Positions 43,364-52,230 of a DNA stretch of 64,000 nucleotides are shown here, piece after piece. The position numbers and the translations under genes were made by a program. The stretch lies in contig NZ_JAFBCC010000001.1 in NCBI RefSeq assembly GCF_016907495.1, positions 1,178,001 to 1,242,000 of the forward strand, written 5' to 3'. Under the pieces are notes generated by a model that worked only from the letters and a program-made list of their open reading frames with translations, had not been told where the DNA came from and did no database searches. This DNA comes from Arthrobacter tumbae. GTDB lineage: Bacteria; Actinomycetota; Actinomycetes; Actinomycetales; Micrococcaceae. Each line of letters starts with the position of its first letter. The stretch's first letter is position 1.

Positions 43364-44239
43364 CTAGAGGTGCGGCTCCACGAGGGTTTCGTAGCGGGCC
43401 TTGACCGTCGCCAGCACCTCGGCGGCCGGTGAATCCCAGATCTCCCGGTTGAAGATTTCCACCTCGACCGGGCCTACGTAGCCGGTCGCGGCAACCCAGC
43501 GCGTGATCGTTTCGAAGTCGATGTAGCCGTCACCCATGTACCCGCGGGAGAGCAGCGCATCAGCGGCGATCGGCAGGTTCCAGTCACACACCTGGTAGGA
43601 CGCAAGACGCCCCTCCGCCCCGGCACGCTGAATCGAGGATTCGAGCGCCGGATCCCACCACACATGGAAGGTATCCACGACCACGCCGACGGTTTCCGCA
43701 GGGAACGGCGCCGCCATGTCCAGCGCCTGGCCCAGCGTCGAGAGCACGGCCCGGTCCGCCGCGTACATGGGGTGCAGCGGCTCAAGGACGAGGCGCACGT
43801 TGTGCTCTTCAGCCACCGGCACCAGCTCGGCAATGCGGTCGGCGACGCGCTGGCGGGCAGCGGCGACGTCCTTCGCGCCCGGCGCGGAAGGATCGACGGC
43901 GGTTCCACCGCTGAGCGCACCGGCGGCGGGCAATCCACCCACCACCATGATCAGCTCGCGGGTGCCCAGCGTTGCCGCTTCGACAATCGCCTGGGTGTTG
44001 TCGGCAAGGGCGGCTGCCTGGCCCGCTTCATCGGCTGCGGTCAGGAACCCGCCGCGGCACAGGCTCGAAACCGTCAGGCCGGCTTCAGAAACGAGCCGCA
44101 CAGCCTTGTCCAGGCCGGTCTCGGCCACGCGGTCACGCCAGAGCCCGATATGCGACAGCCCGGCCTCCGATGTCAGCGCAACCGCCTCCGCCAGGGTGAT
44201 GTTCTTCGTGGTCGCTGTGTTCAGCGAGAGGCGGCTCAC
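43364..44239 (-). CDS. Sugar phosphate isomerase/epimerase-like TIM-barrel protein
   Basis: A 291-residue protein of the AP-endonuclease-2-like barrel family. Start GTG 44239 overlaps the upstream stop by GTGA. Metal and substrate residues typical of the family appear in LVLEPLHPMYAADR, VVVDTFHVWWDP and VEVEIFNREIW. Members isomerise keto-sugars or act as lyases on 3-keto sugars. It is the third gene of a coupled cassette with a DUF993 aldolase-like protein and a Gfo/Idh/MocA oxidoreductase. The substrate is unknown. Confidence 0.85.
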   Translation of the reverse strand: MSRLSLNTATTKNITLAEAVALTSEAGLSHIGLWRDRVAETGLDKAVRLVSEAGLTVSSLCRGGFLTAADEAGQAAALADNTQAIVEAATLGTRELIMVVGGLPAAGALSGGTAVDPSAPGAKDVAAARQRVADRIAELVPVAEEHNVRLVLEPLHPMYAADRAVLSTLGQALDMAAPFPAETVGVVVDTFHVWWDPALESSIQRAGAEGRLASYQVCDWNLPIAADALLSRGYMGDGYIDFETITRWVAATGYVGPVEVEIFNREIWDSPAAEVLATVKARYETLVEPHL

Positions 44240-45450
44240 GCGCCCACCCCGTAGCTGGCAAGCAGCCACTCGAAGCGGTGGGCGGCGACATCCGGGTCAA
44301 CGAGCAGCCCGGCCTTGTCGGCAAGACGGAACGTGTCGGCCAGGTGAAGCGCCGAACGGCCGGAGTGCAGGCCGCCCACCATCTGGAACCCGGGCTGGTG
44401 CCCGTTGACCCAGGACAGGAAGGCAATGCCGGTCTTGTAGTAGAACGTCGGCGCACTGAAGATGTGCTTTCCGAGATCCCGGGTGGAGTCAAGGATGGCC
44501 CGCCCGCGGTCCGTATCGCCGTCGTCGTACGCCTGCAGGGCTGCCGACGCGGCAGGGTAGATCGCCGCGAAGATGCCCAGCAGCGCATCCGAGTAGTGCG
44601 TGCCGTCGCCGTGGATGAGCTCCGGATAGTTGAAGTCATCGCCGGTGTAGAGCCGGACGCTCTCCGGAAGCACTGCACGCAGGGCGGTCTCGTGGGCGGC
44701 GTCGAGCAGGGACACCTTCACGCCGTCCACCTTCTCCGGCTGCGCGCGGATGAGGTCGAGGAAGATGTCGGTCGCTGCTGTTACGTCGTTGCTGCCCCAG
44801 TAGCCGTCAAGCGCAGGGTCAAACATGGTACCGAGCCAGTGCAGAATGACCGGTTCGTCAGCCTCGGCCAGCAGGATCCCGTAGACGTACTGGTAGTCCG
44901 CAGGGCTCTGGGCAACAGCGGCGAGTGCGCGGGAAGCCATGAGGATGACCTTCGCGCCGGCGTCGGACACCACCTTGATCTGCTCCCGGTAGGCCTCGAC
45001 GACGGCGTTCAGGCCGGCGCGCCCGGACGGCAGGTCCGCGATGGAGAGCTGGTCGGTGCCGGCACCGCAGGCAAGCAGGTCCCGGACTGTTTTGCCGCGC
45101 GTCGCGTCAGCATTCGAACCGACGACGGCGGCTGCCTCGGCACCGGAGCGGCGGATCAGTTCCTGCGTGGCCGGCCAGTCCAGACCCATGCCCCGCTGGG
45201 CGGTGTCCATGGCATCGGCGACGCCGAGTCCGTAGGACCACAGCTCCCGGCGGTAGGCGAGCGTGGTGTCCCAGTCGAGGACGGCGGGGGCACCTGGAGT
45301 GTTGTCCGCCGTGACCTCTGGGATCACGTGCGCGGCGGCGTAGGCGTGCCGGGCGGTGAGCGGCGCCGTCGGCCTGGCCCATTCCCGGGCGGGCGCAAGT
45401 TCGTAACGCTCAAGCGAGCCGGCCGCGGTGGGGAGGTAGAGCGAGGTCAT
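44236..45450 (-). CDS. DUF993 / dihydrodipicolinate synthase-like protein
   Basis: A 404-residue protein of the DUF993 group, a distant relative of the dihydrodipicolinate synthase/aldolase class I barrels. Landmarks are AYRRELWSYGLGVADAMDTA near 85, VDGVKVSLLDAAHE near 235 with a candidate Schiff-base Lys, YTGDDFNYPELIHGDGTHY near 263 and FYYKTGIAFLSWV near 330. Start and stop overlap both neighbours (45447-45450 and 44236-44239). It is expected to cleave or dehydrate a keto-sugar acid, but no reaction is established for the family as far as I know. Confidence 0.82.
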   Translation of the reverse strand: MTSLYLPTAAGSLERYELAPAREWARPTAPLTARHAYAAAHVIPEVTADNTPGAPAVLDWDTTLAYRRELWSYGLGVADAMDTAQRGMGLDWPATQELIRRSGAEAAAVVGSNADATRGKTVRDLLACGAGTDQLSIADLPSGRAGLNAVVEAYREQIKVVSDAGAKVILMASRALAAVAQSPADYQYVYGILLAEADEPVILHWLGTMFDPALDGYWGSNDVTAATDIFLDLIRAQPEKVDGVKVSLLDAAHETALRAVLPESVRLYTGDDFNYPELIHGDGTHYSDALLGIFAAIYPAASAALQAYDDGDTDRGRAILDSTRDLGKHIFSAPTFYYKTGIAFLSWVNGHQPGFQMVGGLHSGRSALHLADTFRLADKAGLLVDPDVAAHRFEWLLASYGVGA

Positions 45451-46613
45451 AGCGTGATCTCCGGGATGTCGAACGTACGGCGCTCGGCCGAGGACTGCAG
45501 GCCAAGCTCGGCGAGCTGGACGCCGCGCGCTGCGGAGAGCAGCCCGAAACGGTGCTCGCGGCCGGCGGAAACGTCGCGGAGGAACTCTTCCCACTGCAGC
45601 TTGAAGCCGTTGTCCAGTTCGGCGTTGGCGGGCACTTCCTGCCACTGGTCGCGGAACGACTCCGTGACGGGCAGGTCCGGGTTCCAGACCGGCTTGGGGG
45701 TGTGCGCACGCTGCTGGGCAACGCACTTGTTCAGCCCGGCGACGGCTGAGCCGTGCGTTCCGTCGATCTGGAACTCGACGAGCTCGTCGCGGTAGACGCG
45801 CACGGCCCAGGAGGAGTTGATCTGCGCCAATACGTGGTCGCCACTGGGTGTCTCCAGTTCGAAGATGCCATAAGCGGCGTCGTCGGCCGTTGCCTTGTAT
45901 TCCTTGCCCTGCTCATCCCAGCGGGCGGGGATGTGGGTGACGGTGTTGGCGTTGACGGTTTTGACCTTGCCGATGATGCCCTCGAGCACGTAGTTCCAGT
46001 GGCAGAACATGTCAGTGGTCATGCCGCCGCCGTCTTCCTTGCGATAGTTCCACGAGGGGCGCTGGGCCGCCTGGTGGTCGCCCTCGAACACCCAGTAGCC
46101 GAACTCTCCGCGCAGCGAGAGGATGCGGCCGAAGAAGCCTTCATCGACGAGCCGGCGCAGCTTCACCAGGCCCGGCAGGTACAGCTTGTCGTGGACAACA
46201 CCGGCGGTGACCCCGGCTTCCTGCGCAATGCGGGCAAGCTCCACGGCCTCGGCGAGGGTCTCGGCCGTGGGCTTCTCCGTGTAGATGTGCTTGCCGGCGG
46301 CCATGGCCTTCTTGAGGGTTTCCGCGCGCAGCGAGGTCATGGAGGCATCGAAGACGACGTCGACGGTGGGGTCGGCGATGATCCCGTCCAGGTCCGTGGT
46401 CCAGTGCTCAACCTTGTGCTGCTGTGCCAGGTCGCGGATTTTCGCTTCGTTGCGTCCTACGAGGATGGGCTCAACCTGCACTTTTGAGCCGTCGGCGAGG
46501 GTGACGCCCCCCTGGTCGCGGATCGGCAGGATGGAGCGCAGCAGGTGCTGCCGGTAGCCCATCCGGCCGGTGATGCCATTCATCGCGATGCGGATGGTCT
46601 TGGTCTCAGTCAC
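45447..46613 (-). CDS. Gfo/Idh/MocA-family sugar oxidoreductase
   Basis: A 388-residue NAD(P)-dependent dehydrogenase from GTG 46613, with GGGAG five bases upstream; the frame stays open far upstream through antisense of glycerate kinase but has no other plausible start. The Rossmann motif is GITGRMG near residue 13 and the family EKP motif is YTEKPTAE near 115. The C-terminal domain carries DMFCHWNYVLEG. Such enzymes oxidise sugars or inositols, often at C3. It is the first gene of the cassette, directly behind the LacI-type operator. Confidence 0.88.
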   Translation of the reverse strand: MTETKTIRIAMNGITGRMGYRQHLLRSILPIRDQGGVTLADGSKVQVEPILVGRNEAKIRDLAQQHKVEHWTTDLDGIIADPTVDVVFDASMTSLRAETLKKAMAAGKHIYTEKPTAETLAEAVELARIAQEAGVTAGVVHDKLYLPGLVKLRRLVDEGFFGRILSLRGEFGYWVFEGDHQAAQRPSWNYRKEDGGGMTTDMFCHWNYVLEGIIGKVKTVNANTVTHIPARWDEQGKEYKATADDAAYGIFELETPSGDHVLAQINSSWAVRVYRDELVEFQIDGTHGSAVAGLNKCVAQQRAHTPKPVWNPDLPVTESFRDQWQEVPANAELDNGFKLQWEEFLRDVSAGREHRFGLLSAARGVQLAELGLQSSAERRTFDIPEITL

Positions 46614-46642
46614 GTTTACTCCCGAAGAGGAAAGAATGTTGG

Positions 46643-46658
46643 TGGAAAGCGCTTTCCA
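46643..46658. promoter_or_regulatory. LacI-family operator
   Basis: TGGAAAGCGCTTTCCA is a perfect 16-base palindrome with the central CG typical of LacI/GalR operators. It lies 30 bases upstream of the oxidoreductase start and 115 bases before the divergent LacI-family gene. Confidence 0.85.
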
Positions 46659-46772
46659 ATATAGGGTAGTGATCGAGACCACGTCAACCCCTCCCCGCTG
46701 GGCGCGGTCCCGGCCGCACCGAAGGTCGCTGACTGCGCACTCAGCGGGAGTCGAACTACCCGAAGGAGCCCG

Positions 46773-47774
46773 GTGGCCGCTGTAACCCTGTCCGGTGTGG
46801 CCAGCCATGCCGGAGTATCCCTGGCCACGGCATCCCGGGTGCTGAACGGATCCTCCCGCCGCCCCGCGGAGGAGATCGCCGAGCGGGTCCGCGCGGCGGC
46901 GCTCGAACTCGGGTACGTGCCCAATGCGCAGGCCCAGGCCCTCGCGCGCTCCTCCACGGGCCTGGTCGGCCTCGTCGTGCACGACATCTCCGACCCCTAC
47001 TTCTCCTCCATCGCCCGCGGTGTCCAGCATGCCGCGCGGAACTACCGCCGGCAGGTGCTGCTGGCCAGCACTGATCCTTCGGAAAGCGCAGAGCACGACG
47101 CCGTCAGCGCCTTCGCCTCCCATCGCACCGACGCCATCATCCTGGCCGGTTCCCGCCGTGCACAGGCCGATCCGGAGCTTGAGCACGAGCTGGCCCGCTA
47201 CCAGCAGAACGGCGGGCGCGTCGTGACCATCGGCGGCTCCCCCGGCTCCGGCCTGACCGTACCCGTGGGCAATTCCGACGGCGCCGCCGCCCTCGTCGCC
47301 AGGCTCGTCTCGCTCGGAGTGACGCGGTTCGCCATCCTGGCCGGCCCTCACGAGCTGAACACTGCACGCGACCGCGTCTCCGGTTTCACGACCGCACTGA
47401 AGGCAGCGGGGCTGGAGCCTGCCGCCGTCGTCGGCAGTGGGTTCGACCGTGAGGGCGGCTTCGAAGCCGCCCAGCGCTGCTGGGACGAGCTCAGGGGTGA
47501 ACGCGGCGTCTGCCTGCTCGCGGTGAACGACGTGATGGCCATCGGCGCGATCGCCGGCCTGCGCGCCCTGGGCGCTTCGGTGCCGGCGGACGCCCTGGTG
47601 ACCGGCTTCGATGACATTCCCACCCTGCGCGATTACTTCCCCGCACTGACCACCGTGCACCTGCCGCTCGAGCAGCTGGGCGAAGAGGCGGCAAACCTTG
47701 CCCTGGATCCCGACAAGGCGCCTCCCGCACCAATCCTGGGAGAGGTCATCATCCGCGAATCGGCAGGAGCCTAG
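46773..47774 (+). CDS. LacI-family transcriptional repressor
   Basis: A 333-residue regulator. Start GTG 46773 has AAGGAG five bases upstream. The N-terminal helix-turn-helix and hinge helix read VTLSGVASHAGVSLATASRV and NGSSRRPAEE; the periplasmic-binding-protein-like effector domain follows with VHDISDPYFSSIARGV, GVTRFAILAGP and VTGFDDIPTLRDYFPALTTV. It should bind the palindrome in the divergent region and release it on a sugar derived from the cassette's substrate. Glycerate kinase starts nine bases downstream. Confidence 0.92.
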   Translation: MAAVTLSGVASHAGVSLATASRVLNGSSRRPAEEIAERVRAAALELGYVPNAQAQALARSSTGLVGLVVHDISDPYFSSIARGVQHAARNYRRQVLLASTDPSESAEHDAVSAFASHRTDAIILAGSRRAQADPELEHELARYQQNGGRVVTIGGSPGSGLTVPVGNSDGAAALVARLVSLGVTRFAILAGPHELNTARDRVSGFTTALKAAGLEPAAVVGSGFDREGGFEAAQRCWDELRGERGVCLLAVNDVMAIGAIAGLRALGASVPADALVTGFDDIPTLRDYFPALTTVHLPLEQLGEEAANLALDPDKAPPAPILGEVIIRESAGA

Positions 47775-47783
47775 CTCAGCATC

Positions 47784-48905
47784 ATGAGAATCCTGATAGC
47801 ACCGGACAAATTCAAGGGCACCCTGACGGGCGCCGAAGCGGCCGCGGCGATCGCCGCCGGCGTCCGCCGCGTCCTGCCCGATGCCGATATCACCATGCAA
47901 CCCATTGCGGACGGCGGTGAAGGAACGCTCGAGGCCGTCCTCGCCGCCGGAGGTGTCCGGCGGCAGACCAGGGTCCGCGGACCGCTCGCCGACTCGGTGG
48001 ACGCTCCCTGGGCTCTCACCGGTTCCACTGCCGTCATCGAAACGGCCCGTGCCAGTGGGCTTGAGTTCGTCACGCCCAGCCGCGCCACAGCCGGTTCGGC
48101 GCACTGCTACGGGAGCGGTGAGCTGCTGACAGCTGCTCTCGACGCCGGCACCACGGAGATTGTGCTGGGTGTGGGCGGGTCGGCGATGACCGACGGCGGC
48201 TCGGGCGCCCTGCGTGCCCTGGGCGCGAAAATCCTTGACGACGACGGCGCGGAACTTCCGCTGGGCGGATTGCCCCTGGCGCGCGCAGCCACCCTGGACC
48301 TCTCCGGCCTGGATCCACGCCTTCACCATGTCCAGCTGCGCATCGCCGTCGATGTGCAGAACCCGCTTTCCGGGCCCGACGGCGCCGCCCACGTGTTCGG
48401 CGCGCAGAAAGGAGCTGACGCAAGCCTCCGCACGGCGCTCGACGCCGCGCTGGCGCGATGGGCGCAGCTTCTGCAGGACACCACAGGGGTGGATGTTCAG
48501 CAGCCCGGCGCAGGAGCCGCCGGCGGATTTCCTGCTGCCTTCCTTGCCTGCATGAATGCCTCGCTGGAGCCCGGCTTCGACTTGGTTGCCGGCCTGACCG
48601 GGTTGGACGGGAAGCTCGCTCAGGCGGATCTGGTACTCACGGGTGAAGGTTCGCTGGACGCGCAATCCGAATTCGGGAAGGCTCCGCTCGGGCTGGCCGA
48701 CCGCGCAAGGAATCTCGGCCTGCCGGTGCTCGCTGTTGCCGGACGCATCACGTTGTCCGACGCCGATCTGGCCGCCCACGGGGTGCTGCACGCACGAAGT
48801 CTGGCGGATACCGCCCCCTCGATTGCGGCCGCCATGAAGAGCGCTTCACGCTATGCGGCCGACGCCTCCGAGTCCGTTCTCAGGGCTCTTCTGTCGAATT
48901 CCTGA
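47784..48905 (+). CDS. Glycerate kinase (GlxK/GarK type)
   Basis: A 373-residue kinase starting MRILIAPDKFKGTLTG, the diagnostic N-terminus of this family, with PIADGGEGT near 39, GVGGSAMTDGGSGALRALG near 130 and LTGEGSLDAQSEFGK near 287. It phosphorylates D-glycerate to 2- or 3-phosphoglycerate, feeding lower glycolysis. It follows the LacI gene with a nine-base gap and is likely in the same transcript, which suggests that the neighbouring cassette yields glycerate, directly or through tartronate semialdehyde; that link is inference. Confidence 0.9.
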   Translation: MRILIAPDKFKGTLTGAEAAAAIAAGVRRVLPDADITMQPIADGGEGTLEAVLAAGGVRRQTRVRGPLADSVDAPWALTGSTAVIETARASGLEFVTPSRATAGSAHCYGSGELLTAALDAGTTEIVLGVGGSAMTDGGSGALRALGAKILDDDGAELPLGGLPLARAATLDLSGLDPRLHHVQLRIAVDVQNPLSGPDGAAHVFGAQKGADASLRTALDAALARWAQLLQDTTGVDVQQPGAGAAGGFPAAFLACMNASLEPGFDLVAGLTGLDGKLAQADLVLTGEGSLDAQSEFGKAPLGLADRARNLGLPVLAVAGRITLSDADLAAHGVLHARSLADTAPSIAAAMKSASRYAADASESVLRALLSNS

Positions 48906-48949
48906 GGGTTGACAGCTACCTTTCCCACGTTGCACGGTTGATTCCACAG

Positions 48950-48973
48950 CAATCATAAGTAAGCTGATGATTA
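48950..48973. promoter_or_regulatory. Inverted repeat upstream of the MarR gene
   Basis: CAATCATAAG (48950-48959) and CTGATGATTA (48964-48973) are inverted with a 4-base gap, 8 of 10 positions pairing. Length and position suit a MarR autoregulatory operator. Confidence 0.45.
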
Positions 48974-49010
48974 GATGGATAAATAAAATCGACAGGTAAG
49001 GTGACAGCGC

Positions 49011-49475
49011 ATGCCCGATCTTTCAGCCTGGTCGACAGGCCGGCTTCTCACCACAGCAGCGCGGCTGGTTGAGCAATCCTGGAACCAGCGGCTCGCTGAA
49101 CTCGACGTGACCCACGCCGGGTTTACTGCGCTCGCCGTCCTGGCCGGTTACGGCCCGCTCCGGCAGGCGCAGCTCGCTGAACTGGTTCATGTGCAGGCTC
49201 AGACAATCGGGAAGACCCTCAACCGGCTTGAGGCCAAGGGACACATCGAGCGCACCCGGGGCGACGACGACCGCCGCAGCCAGACTGTGCGCATCACCGA
49301 GAAGGGCCTCGCGACACTGGAGAAGGGCCGCAACATTGAGCGCACCCTGGTGTCGGATGAAGCGCTGCTGTCTCCCGAACTGCGCTCGCACCTGCGTGCC
49401 GCAATCGAGGAGCTGGCGGAACCGCAGCGTCAGGTCCGCGGTCGGAGCGGACTGCACGCCGTGGAGGATCAGTAG
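49011..49475 (+). CDS. MarR-family transcriptional regulator
   Basis: A 154-residue winged-helix regulator. The sequence follows the family order: LLTTAARLVEQSWNQRL, the helix-turn-helix LAELVHVQAQTIGKTLNRLE, and the wing RGDDDRRSQTVRITEKG. It is a clear paralogue of the protein at 56490-56948 (shared LTTAARL, QTIG/TVGRTL and DRR signatures). An inverted repeat upstream may be its operator. No divergent or downstream target gene is obvious, so it probably acts elsewhere as well. Start ATG 49011 has AAGGTGA upstream. Confidence 0.88.
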   Translation: MPDLSAWSTGRLLTTAARLVEQSWNQRLAELDVTHAGFTALAVLAGYGPLRQAQLAELVHVQAQTIGKTLNRLEAKGHIERTRGDDDRRSQTVRITEKGLATLEKGRNIERTLVSDEALLSPELRSHLRAAIEELAEPQRQVRGRSGLHAVEDQ

Positions 49476-49515
49476 TCAGACCCTGTAGTGCAAGACCAGT
49501 AGTCGGGCCCTGTAG

Positions 49516-50205
49516 TCAGGACGCGGAGAGGCCCGCCTCTTCATAGAAGCCCTCAATATGGCTTGCCACCAGCTGCGCGGCGAGTGCGCCGTCGTCGTTC
49601 CTGATTGCATTGTGAATGTCACGGTGCTCGGCGCGAAGGCGGGCGGATGTCGCCGCCCAGTTCGGCAGGGTACGGGTGAGGCGCAGCGTATAGCCCTCGA
49701 TCGATTCCCTGAGCGAAGACATCATCGCGCCGATCAACACGTTGCCGGCCGCATCAGCGAGAGCGACGTGGAAAAGTGCATCGAGGCGCAGGAATTCCTT
49801 CTCGTCCGGAGCTGAGGTCTCCATGGCGTCAAGGAGCGCCGCGGCGTCGTCCATTGCAGGTGCGGCCGGTTTGGCATGGGCGGCGGCCCAGGTCTCCAGG
49901 AGCAGGCGGGTCTGGACGATGTCCTCAACGGGCAGGTGCGATGTCGCCATGTGCAGGCGAAGTGCTGCGCCCAGCGCGGCTCCCGGATTGGCGGTAATCA
50001 CCGTGCCGGCACCCGGTCCGGATCCGACGCCGGCACGAACAATCCCCATTGCCTCCAGCACCCGTATTCCTTCCCGGGCGGATGCACGGGAAATACCCAG
50101 CTGTTCGGCCACCATGCGCTCACCGGGCAGCCGGTCCCCCACGGCCAGGCGTCCGGCCTCGAGCTGGCTCTCAAGCCATGACTGAACAAGCTGGTGGGTA
50201 CGCAT
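49516..50205 (-). CDS. GntR/FadR-family regulator (LldR-like)
   Basis: A 229-residue regulator: N-terminal winged helix ([20 protein letters not shown], then [14 protein letters not shown]) and a C-terminal FCD effector domain with metal-ligand pattern [14 protein letters not shown] and EHRDIHNAI. It is divergent from lldD with two palindromic boxes in the 76-base gap, exactly the arrangement of LldR regulators that respond to L-lactate. A stretch [17 protein letters not shown] gives an unusual flexible wing. Control of lldD is inferred from position and operators. Confidence 0.87.
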   Translation of the reverse strand: MRTHQLVQSWLESQLEAGRLAVGDRLPGERMVAEQLGISRASAREGIRVLEAMGIVRAGVGSGPGAGTVITANPGAALGAALRLHMATSHLPVEDIVQTRLLLETWAAAHAKPAAPAMDDAAALLDAMETSAPDEKEFLRLDALFHVALADAAGNVLIGAMMSSLRESIEGYTLRLTRTLPNWAATSARLRAEHRDIHNAIRNDDGALAAQLVASHIEGFYEEAGLSAS

Positions 50206-50223
50206 GCGACAAGATTACCTTGC

Positions 50224-50261
50224 GTGGTCTGACCACATCCCGGTAATGTGGTCAGACCACA
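50224..50261. promoter_or_regulatory. Double palindromic operator between gntR and lldD
   Basis: GTGGTCTGACCAC (50224-50236) and GTGGTCAGACCAC (50248-50260) are the same 13-base palindrome read on opposite strands, centres 24 bases apart. FadR-type regulators bind TGGTNNNACCA sites of this form. Confidence 0.85.
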
Positions 50262-50281
50262 CCCCGACGCGAAGGTTTCCC

Positions 50282-51508
50282 ATGTCCCACACGCCCGAAG
50301 CGCTCAAGCGCCGGATCCCCAAAGTTGCTGACCTGGCCCCGCTGATGCAGTTCAAGAAGCCGGAGTTCAGCCAGAGCGCCCGGCTGAGGCGTGCGAACAC
50401 GATCGGCGACCTTCGAGCGATCGCCAAGCGGCGCACCCCCACCGCACCCTTCGATTACACGGACGGCGCGGCGGAAGCGGAAATCACCCTGCGGCGGGCA
50501 CGGGAGGCGTTCCTTGACCTCGAGTTCCGGCCCGGCATCCTGCGGAACGTCGAGAAGGTGGACACCTCCGTCACGGTCCTGGGCAAGGAGTCCGCCCTGC
50601 CGTTCGGCATCGCGCCCACCGGCTTTACCCGCATGATGCAGTCGGAGGGAGAATACGCGGGATCGCAGGCCGCCGACGCCGCCGGAATTCCGTACACCCT
50701 TTCCACCATGGGGACCGCATCCATTGAGGACGTGGCGCGCGCAGCGCCGTCGGGGCGGAACTGGTTCCAGCTGTACCTTTGGACGGACCGCGAACGCTCG
50801 ATGGAGCTGATCGAGCGGGCAGCAGCGGCCGGCAATGACACGCTGATGGTCACCGTGGATACCGCCGTGGCCGGCGCGCGACTGCGCGATGTGCGGAACG
50901 GCATGACCATCCCGCCCGCGCTCACCGTGAAGACGGTCATCGACGCGTCCTACCGCCCGGCCTGGTGGTTCAACTTCCTGACTCATGAGCCACTCGCATT
51001 CGCTTCGCTCAACCGCTACTCGGGCACCGTCGCTGACCTGATCAACTCCATGTTCGATCCCACCCTGACCTTTGATGATCTGGACTGGCTGCGTGAGGTG
51101 TGGAAGGGCAACCTCGTGGTCAAGGGCATCCAAACGCTCGACGACGCCAAAAAGGTAGTCGACCACGGTGCAGACGGAATCGTGCTCTCCAATCACGGCG
51201 GCCGCCAACTTGACCGCGCACCTATTCCCCTGCGACTGCTTCCGGATGTGGCAGCCGAGCTGAAGGGCAAGACATCCATCATGCTCGACACCGGCATCAT
51301 GAGCGGCGGCGACATCGTGGCTGCGCTCGCCCTCGGTGCTGACTTCACTCTGATCGGCCGGGCATACCTGTATGGGCTCATGGCAGGAGGGCGGGCGGGC
51401 GTAGACCGCGCCATCGCTATTCTGGACAAGGAAATCACGCGCACCATGCAGTTGCTCGGGGTCACCCGAGTGGAGGATCTAACGCCGGATCACGTCCGGT
51501 TCCTTTAG
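50282..51508 (+). CDS. lldD: FMN-dependent L-lactate dehydrogenase (alpha-hydroxy acid oxidase family)
   Basis: A 408-residue enzyme starting [11 protein letters not shown] at 50282. FMN and substrate residues follow the LldD/glycolate oxidase pattern: [40 protein letters not shown], the catalytic His305 in [13 protein letters not shown] and [18 protein letters not shown]. It oxidises L-lactate to pyruvate, passing electrons to quinone. Regulation by the divergent GntR protein is likely through the two palindromes just upstream. A hairpin terminator follows. Other 2-hydroxy acids (mandelate, glycolate) cannot be excluded. Confidence 0.88.
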   Translation: MSHTPEALKRRIPKVADLAPLMQFKKPEFSQSARLRRANTIGDLRAIAKRRTPTAPFDYTDGAAEAEITLRRAREAFLDLEFRPGILRNVEKVDTSVTVLGKESALPFGIAPTGFTRMMQSEGEYAGSQAADAAGIPYTLSTMGTASIEDVARAAPSGRNWFQLYLWTDRERSMELIERAAAAGNDTLMVTVDTAVAGARLRDVRNGMTIPPALTVKTVIDASYRPAWWFNFLTHEPLAFASLNRYSGTVADLINSMFDPTLTFDDLDWLREVWKGNLVVKGIQTLDDAKKVVDHGADGIVLSNHGGRQLDRAPIPLRLLPDVAAELKGKTSIMLDTGIMSGGDIVAALALGADFTLIGRAYLYGLMAGGRAGVDRAIAILDKEITRTMQLLGVTRVEDLTPDHVRFL

Positions 51509-51513
51509 ATTCC

Positions 51514-51570
51514 TGTCGCCTGGTTGCCTCCTAATTCATTCAAAGTGGCAGCCAGGCGACAAATGCTTTC
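51514..51570 (+). terminator. Terminator after lldD
   Basis: TGTCGCCTGGTTGCC (51514-51528) pairs with GGCAGCCAGGCGACA (51547-51561) at 14 of 15 positions, six bases after the stop, followed by AATGCTTT. Confidence 0.8.
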
Positions 51571-51638
51571 CCGGGGCTTACTATCATTGAAGGAACTCGC
51601 GGGGCGCGGGATCCGTGAGACCTGGGGGTCAAAATAAA

Positions 51639-51962
51639 ATGAAGCGACGACGGGTGCACTATCCGTTGAAATACCGGCGCGCCCGGACGGTTCTGTATGC
51701 CGTCATACTGTTCTGGCTGTGGACCTGGCTTGGCAGTGCGGCCTTCATAGCCAGCCTGTTCAACTCCCCCATCCACGCGATCATCGCCATGTACGCGCTC
51801 TTCACCTTCATACTGCTCTCAATTCCCGTTTTCCTGCTGGCCCTTGCCCAGATGGCACTGAACCGCCCGACCGCTCCCGCGGAGTCCGCCGTCGTCGTGC
51901 GGCTGGATCCGCGCCCGGCGGGCCGTCCGGAGCCCACGCACGCAGCCCGCAGCGCCTCCTGA
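51639..51962 (+). CDS. Small membrane protein of unknown function
   Basis: A 107-residue protein from ATG 51639 with GGGGG about ten bases upstream. A basic N-terminus (MKRRRVHYPLKYRRAR) precedes two hydrophobic helices (about 18-40 and 49-73) and a Pro/Arg/Ala-rich cytoplasmic tail of about 35 residues. No family is recognised. It is flanked by the lldD terminator and an AT-rich gap, so it is probably a single-gene unit. Confidence 0.6.
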   Translation: MKRRRVHYPLKYRRARTVLYAVILFWLWTWLGSAAFIASLFNSPIHAIIAMYALFTFILLSIPVFLLALAQMALNRPTAPAESAVVVRLDPRPAGRPEPTHAARSAS

Positions 51963-52230
51963 TTTCATTCGCGTTTTCACCGAATAATTACGGTGGGCAA
52001 TTAGAAATTGTTCGGTAATTCCTGCTCATTATTCATACTGCGGTCATCTTGCGGAAAAACTGAGCTTCCTTGGACAATCCTTTGCGAATTCCCGGCGATT
52101 TACCGGAGATAGCTAAACCTATACTTGGTGCGGGGCTTTGAGGACTGATGGTCTCGAAACAGCCCGGCGCCGCCGTAGGGGGACACGGCGGCGCCTGCCC
52201 CACCCCACACTCGTACCACCAAGGACTTCC
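51963..52230 (+). other. AT-rich leader region of the SLH metalloprotease gene
   Basis: The first 150 bases are unusually AT-rich for this window and hold an inverted repeat (51979-51989 with 52006-52016, ACCGAATAATT, 10 of 11 pairing). TATACT at 52120-52125 is a plausible -10 element. A perfect 10-base-pair stem GGCGCCGCCG/CGGCGGCGCC (52166-52175, 52186-52195) lies in the predicted leader, 36 bases before the start codon. Confidence 0.5.

Noticed and set aside
46614..48791. Upstream extension of the oxidoreductase frame through glycerate kinase
   Set aside because: The frame is open by chance; the Rossmann start, ribosome site and operator fix the real start at 46613.
52130..52200. Possible c-di-AMP or other riboswitch in the SLH protease leader
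   Set aside because: Only a simple hairpin can be seen; conserved riboswitch core sequences were not recognised, so it is listed only as a structured leader.
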